A model generated the notes under the pieces. It saw only the letters and a program-made list of their open reading frames with translations, was not told where the DNA came from and ran no database searches. Source: Eggerthellales bacterium (GTDB lineage: Bacteria > Actinomycetota > Coriobacteriia > Coriobacteriales > Eggerthellaceae). Taken from it: a DNA stretch of 44,082 bases. The stretch is taken from positions 1 through 44,082 of the forward strand of contig JAQXGX010000087.1 in assembly GCA_029006935.1 (NCBI GenBank), given 5' to 3'. Every line of letters begins with the position of its first letter. Position 1 is the stretch's first letter. Both the position numbers and the translations under genes were made by a program. Of the stretch, positions 41,492 to 44,082 are shown one piece after another.

Positions 41492-41856
41492 GGGGTGACT
41501 GGTTTCGACATGGTAGGCCTGACGTGAGGAGCAGGTCGTGGTCTCCTCGCCACGTTAAACAGGGGTAACGTCAAATTTAATTGGCAAGAACACTGGTGCT
41601 CAGCGCACCCTCGCTCTGGCTGCTTAATCGCACCGAGCCGTCGAACCTAGGGTTTTCCTCGCTTTAGGCAAGACGTCGACTTAGGGGAATGCTCTTTGGT
41701 ACGTAGCTGGTATGACCAAAGATAAGATTGAACCCGCTAGGAGAAGCTGGGCTTGTCAGTGAGCCAGGCCATCCGAACCTTCTTCACTGAATAAGCCTGT
41801 AGAGCCTGACAGAGGGTCTAGTATGGACCGGAGTTCGATTCTCCGCGCCTCCACCA
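41492..41856 (+). ncRNA. ssrA: transfer-messenger RNA (tmRNA)
   Basis: tmRNA rescues stalled ribosomes and adds a degradation tag. The 5' end GGGGGTGACTGGTTTCGAC and the 3' end with GGTTCGATTC-type T arm (GAGTTCGATTCTC), CGCCTCC and encoded ACCA form the tRNA-like domain; the 5' and 3' ends pair over 7 bp with two G-U pairs. Length is about 365 nt. The tag reading frame ends LALAA then TAA at 41625-41627. The first tag codon is probably TCA at 41571, giving a tag of about 18 residues. SmpB, its partner, is encoded 0.7 kb away. Confidence 0.96.
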
Positions 41857-41864
41857 CAAATAAC

Positions 41865-41893
41865 AGAAGCCGGCAGATTTGCCGGCTTCTTTG
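41865..41893 (+). terminator. ssrA terminator
   Basis: AGAAGCCGGCA-GATT-TGCCGGCTTCT (41865-41890) has an 11-bp stem followed by TTG; the stem-end pyrimidines give TTCTTT. Confidence 0.8.
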
Positions 41894-41925
41894 CTCTGAG
41901 GCGTCCTTTTCGCAGACCTCATCCG

Positions 41926-42519
41926 CTATTCTTCACCAGGAGAAACGGGAGGAGTGCTCAATGCCGCATTGCGCTTGGCTTCCCTCCGGGCCTGCCTGCG
42001 CTTCTTCGGATTGATCGCGTCCAGGGAATCCCTCATATCATCAACCTGGTCCATGATGTCGGCAAGCGTGGAATAGCCTTCCATGGCCACATCCTTGATC
42101 GTGCCAGCCATATCTTTCAGATCGTCCTTAGAGACCGCATCTCCGATAATGGGCAGACCCGACTTCTCCATAGCGGAAGATTTCTCGGGCTCGGAGGGCT
42201 CTTCGTCTTCCGGGTAGAAGTATTCCACCTTCTGCCCATCTTCGCCCTTCGCCGCAAAGCCGATTTCGCGACCAGACTTATCTACAAAGTAGTACAAGAT
42301 ATCATCTTCGTCGACCTCAACCTCCACAACCTGATCCTGGGAGTCCTCCACCTCCTCATAGTCGTCAAAGTCGCCCTCGAAGTAAACCTCCACCTCATCA
42401 CCGTCCTCATCGAGCACGATAACGCCAACCTGGACATCGTTTTCGTCCACCAGGTACCCGACTATATCCTTCTCATCGATCTGAACAGGCAGCTCATCAT
42501 TGGGATTATGCTCGGTCAT
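41926..42519 (-). CDS. acidic protein of unknown function, in operon with smpB
   Basis: I do not recognise this 197-aa protein. The first 110 residues are very acidic, with two similar segments (DIVGYLVDENDVQVGVIVLDEDG and DILYYFVDKSGREIGFAAKGEDG) that look like an internal repeat of about 65 residues. A Pro/Glu/Ser linker follows, then a helical part and a basic tail (KKRRQARREAKRN). No signal peptide or membrane segment is seen. AAGGAG precedes the ATG, which lies 20 bp after the smpB stop. The acid-then-basic layout suggests a protein or RNA-binding partner, but there is no evidence of function. Confidence 0.8.
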   Translation of the reverse strand: MTEHNPNDELPVQIDEKDIVGYLVDENDVQVGVIVLDEDGDEVEVYFEGDFDDYEEVEDSQDQVVEVEVDEDDILYYFVDKSGREIGFAAKGEDGQKVEYFYPEDEEPSEPEKSSAMEKSGLPIIGDAVSKDDLKDMAGTIKDVAMEGYSTLADIMDQVDDMRDSLDAINPKKRRQARREAKRNAALSTPPVSPGEE

Positions 42520-42539
42520 AAGACTCTCCTTGCTGTCAA

Positions 42540-43004
42540 CTAGCGGCTGCGTTGCTTCAGCGCACGCTGAATTTCCCTGTTGGCATCGCGTTTTGCCATG
42601 CTTTCCCTCTTGTCATGGAGCTTCTTGCCACGTGCAACCGCCAGCTCCACCTTCACCAGGGAGTTTTCCTTAAAGTACATGCTCAACGGAACCAGGGTCA
42701 TTCCCCTTTCGCTCACCGCCCGCGATAAAGCCCTGATCTGCTTCTTATGAAGCAGGAGCTTGCGCTTACGGTCCGGATCAACGTTGAAGATAGTTCCGTT
42801 GGAATAGGGACGAATATGGACGTTAAGAAGCCATACCTCTCCGCCGCGGATCACAGCATAGCAATCCGTAAGCTGGCAGTTGTTCTCCCGCAGACTGCGC
42901 ACCTCGGTACCGGTCAGCACAAGGCCGGCCTCATAGGTTTCCACGATTTCGTATTCATGCAAGGCCCTGCGGTTTTTTGCAATGACCTTTTGTTCCTTCT
43001 TCAT
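42540..43004 (-). CDS. smpB: SsrA-binding protein SmpB
   Basis: SmpB binds tmRNA and brings it to stalled ribosomes. At 154 aa it has normal length. Motifs are IAKNRRALHEYEIVETYEAGLVLTGTEVRSLRE, LNVHIRPYSNGTIFNVDPDRKRKLLLHK and the basic C-terminal tail (HDKRESMAKRDANREIQRALKQR) that reads the empty mRNA channel. It has its own promoter and is followed by the acidic protein gene; the operon converges on ssrA. Confidence 0.97.
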   Translation of the reverse strand: MKKEQKVIAKNRRALHEYEIVETYEAGLVLTGTEVRSLRENNCQLTDCYAVIRGGEVWLLNVHIRPYSNGTIFNVDPDRKRKLLLHKKQIRALSRAVSERGMTLVPLSMYFKENSLVKVELAVARGKKLHDKRESMAKRDANREIQRALKQRSR

Positions 43005-43044
43005 AGGACCGAATCACCCTTACCATCCAATTCGCTGGAGAACA

Positions 43045-43073
43045 ATCATAGCACGCGCCGAGCAGTTGCCCAA
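43045..43073 (-). promoter_or_regulatory. smpB promoter
   Basis: On the minus strand TTGGGC (43068-43073) and TATGAT (43045-43050) are 17 bp apart, 41 bp before the ATG. Confidence 0.55.
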
Positions 43074-43236
43074 ATGCCCAACCACATAGATACATCCTGC
43101 AGAAACAAGGAAAACACGCTGAATCTAGCTGAACAACAACGCGAACGACCGCAATACGCTTAATAAAACCACGCCAGAAGACGCCGAGCAATCACGGCCA
43201 TACTTGACTCCGACAGTGCAAGAACAGGAGGAGAAG

Positions 43237-43947
43237 ATGAAGCTCAGAGCCGCATTCGGAACGGCTTGCGCTATAGGAAGCGCATTAGCCCTGCTGTCCC
43301 TGCAAACCATGGCAAGAGCATCTGAGCCCGCGCCATCTCCTGCTGAGGCGAGCGGAAAAACACGCACGGTCCAAAGCAGCCCCTTCTCCCAAGTGGACTG
43401 GGATTACTGGGCCGGCATCAATTCTCACATAATCGGATGGATAGACATACCGAAGATCAACATAAGCCTGCCCCTTGCTCAGGCGGATACGTCAGAGCCA
43501 AACCGATACCTGAACCATGACGCCTTCGGAAAGCCAAATATTTACGGTTGCGCCTTTATCGACTCGAGCTGCAAAGATAGGGGGATAGCTTCCCGATGCA
43601 CCCTGATCTACGCCCACCACATGAACGACGGTTCCATGTTCTCAAAGCTAGCAATAAAACCGAGGAACAGCCGACTGAAGGCATACATTCAAACCAGGAA
43701 GGAGCGAGAAACCGTAAAGCTAGAAGAATGGAAGGTGGTAAACGCAGACAAAGAGAAGGTCCGAACCCGATTCAAATCATGGGAAGACTATTCCGCATGG
43801 TATCAAGAGGTGTTTAGGCTCAATAACGCCGAAACGACGACATCTAGAACGATATGCTTTGCCACCTGTTCGTACGGCCTGTTCGCGAATCAAAGGACCC
43901 TGGTCTACGGCAAGGCCGTGAAACTAGAAGAAACTTCCCAAACATGA
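43237..43947 (+). CDS. class B sortase
   Basis: This 236-aa extracellular transpeptidase has an N-terminal signal or anchor segment (about 5-30, ending ARA-SE). The catalytic domain starts VDWDYWAGINSHIIGWIDIPKINISLPL, with the histidine in YAHHMNDGSMFSKL, the cysteine in FATCSYG and the arginine in NQRTLVYGK, all typical of class B. The motif before Cys is FATC rather than the usual LSTC. Its codons use more A (AAA, ATA, AGA) than neighbouring genes, which hints at transfer. AGGAGGAG lies just before the ATG at 43237; the ORF track start is a TTG 11 codons earlier. No sortase substrate or pilin is nearby. Confidence 0.88.
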   Translation: MKLRAAFGTACAIGSALALLSLQTMARASEPAPSPAEASGKTRTVQSSPFSQVDWDYWAGINSHIIGWIDIPKINISLPLAQADTSEPNRYLNHDAFGKPNIYGCAFIDSSCKDRGIASRCTLIYAHHMNDGSMFSKLAIKPRNSRLKAYIQTRKERETVKLEEWKVVNADKEKVRTRFKSWEDYSAWYQEVFRLNNAETTTSRTICFATCSYGLFANQRTLVYGKAVKLEETSQT

Positions 43948-43970
43948 GAAAGGGGCCCCGCAGGGCCCCC
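43947..43970 (-). terminator. rRNA operon terminator
   Basis: On the minus strand GGGGCCC-TGCG-GGGCCCC is followed by TTTCTC, just past the 5S rRNA. It sits directly after the sortase stop and may work in both directions. Confidence 0.7.
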
Positions 43971-44004
43971 GTGGATCGTGGTCGGGACGCGGGAAGCGCC
44001 CTGC

Positions 44005-44082
44005 GCGAGCACGACGTCCTATCCTCCCACGGACTCCACCGCAGTACTTTCGGCGATGGCAGGCTTAACTGCCGAGTTCGGA
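44005..44082 (-). rRNA. rrf: 5S rRNA, partial (3' portion)
   Basis: On the minus strand TCCGAACTCGGCAGTTAAGC, then GCCGAAAGTACTGC and GTGGGAGGATAGGACG are conserved 5S rRNA segments. The 5' part lies beyond the window. The exact 3' end, near 44005, is uncertain by a few bases. It implies an rRNA operon reading leftwards into the window. Confidence 0.93.

Overview
The window is about 44 kb of GC-rich bacterial chromosome, densely coding. It carries mostly conserved housekeeping genes with strong AGGAG-type ribosome binding sites, and its seven tRNA genes encode CCA. Gene content and protein style (tig-clpP-clpX-valS, infC-rpmI-rplT, trxA-trxB, prfA-prmC) fit a high-GC Gram-positive host. My best guess is an actinobacterium of the Coriobacteriia type. 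That placement is inference from sequence style, not from a database search.

Layout. 1-447: non-coding DNA with two kinds of short repeat. 0.4-5.1 kb (minus): serC, a D-2-hydroxyacid dehydrogenase that may be the 3-phosphoglycerate dehydrogenase, a YycJ/WalJ-like metallo-beta-lactamase protein and an SLC13/DASS anion permease. 5.4-10.7 kb: an accessory-looking block. It holds a VWA protein, two tandem DUF262 (GmrS/ParB-like) proteins that both lack the usual DUF1524 nuclease half, a second metallo-beta-lactamase protein, and a macro-domain protein fused to a helix-turn-helix-like C-terminus. 10.7-14.2 kb (minus): prmC, prfA, trxB, trxA. 14.4-16.1 kb: a patatin-like phospholipase and a membrane zinc-ribbon protein. 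16.2-22.5 kb (minus): tig-clpP-clpX-valS. 22.8-25.8 kb (minus): a polar amino-acid ABC importer whose permease has an extra extracytoplasmic domain. 25.9-26.8 kb: a spermidine-synthase-like protein. 26.8-27.6 kb: non-coding DNA with about 60-bp repeats. 27.6-28.0 kb (minus): tRNA-His-Lys-Lys. 28.1-29.5 kb: an NYN/OST-HTH RNA-binding protein. 29.7-31.2 kb (minus): sstT and tRNA-Leu. 31.3-32.7 kb (plus): an attenuator leader followed by infC-rpmI-rplT. 32.8-34.9 kb: a Na+/H+ antiporter. 34.9-38.3 kb: argS divergent from tRNA-Arg, an FKBP isomerase, rdgB, tRNA-Pro and tRNA-Gly. 38.3-41.4 kb: murI divergent from ybaK, then an L,D-transpeptidase. 41.4-43.0 kb: tmRNA (ssrA) facing smpB and a small acidic protein. 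43.2-43.9 kb: an orphan class B sortase. 43.95-44.08 kb: the 3' end of a 5S rRNA gene with its terminator, the tail of an rRNA operon running in from beyond the right edge.

How the genes work together. Much of the window serves translation and protein quality control: release factor and its methylase, three translation factors or ribosomal proteins, two aminoacyl-tRNA synthetases, a Cys-tRNA(Pro) editing enzyme, tmRNA/SmpB rescue, and trigger factor with ClpXP. Serine synthesis (serC, possible serA) and serine/threonine uptake (sstT) are both present. Cell-wall functions are murI, the L,D-transpeptidase and the sortase.

The most unusual items are the DUF262/VWA/macro block with a palindrome between its divergent genes, an apparent AUA start codon for infC, a probably leaderless murI on a palindromic divergent -10, and the permease with an added sensor-like domain. 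I saw no CRISPR array, transposase, integrase or replication origin.
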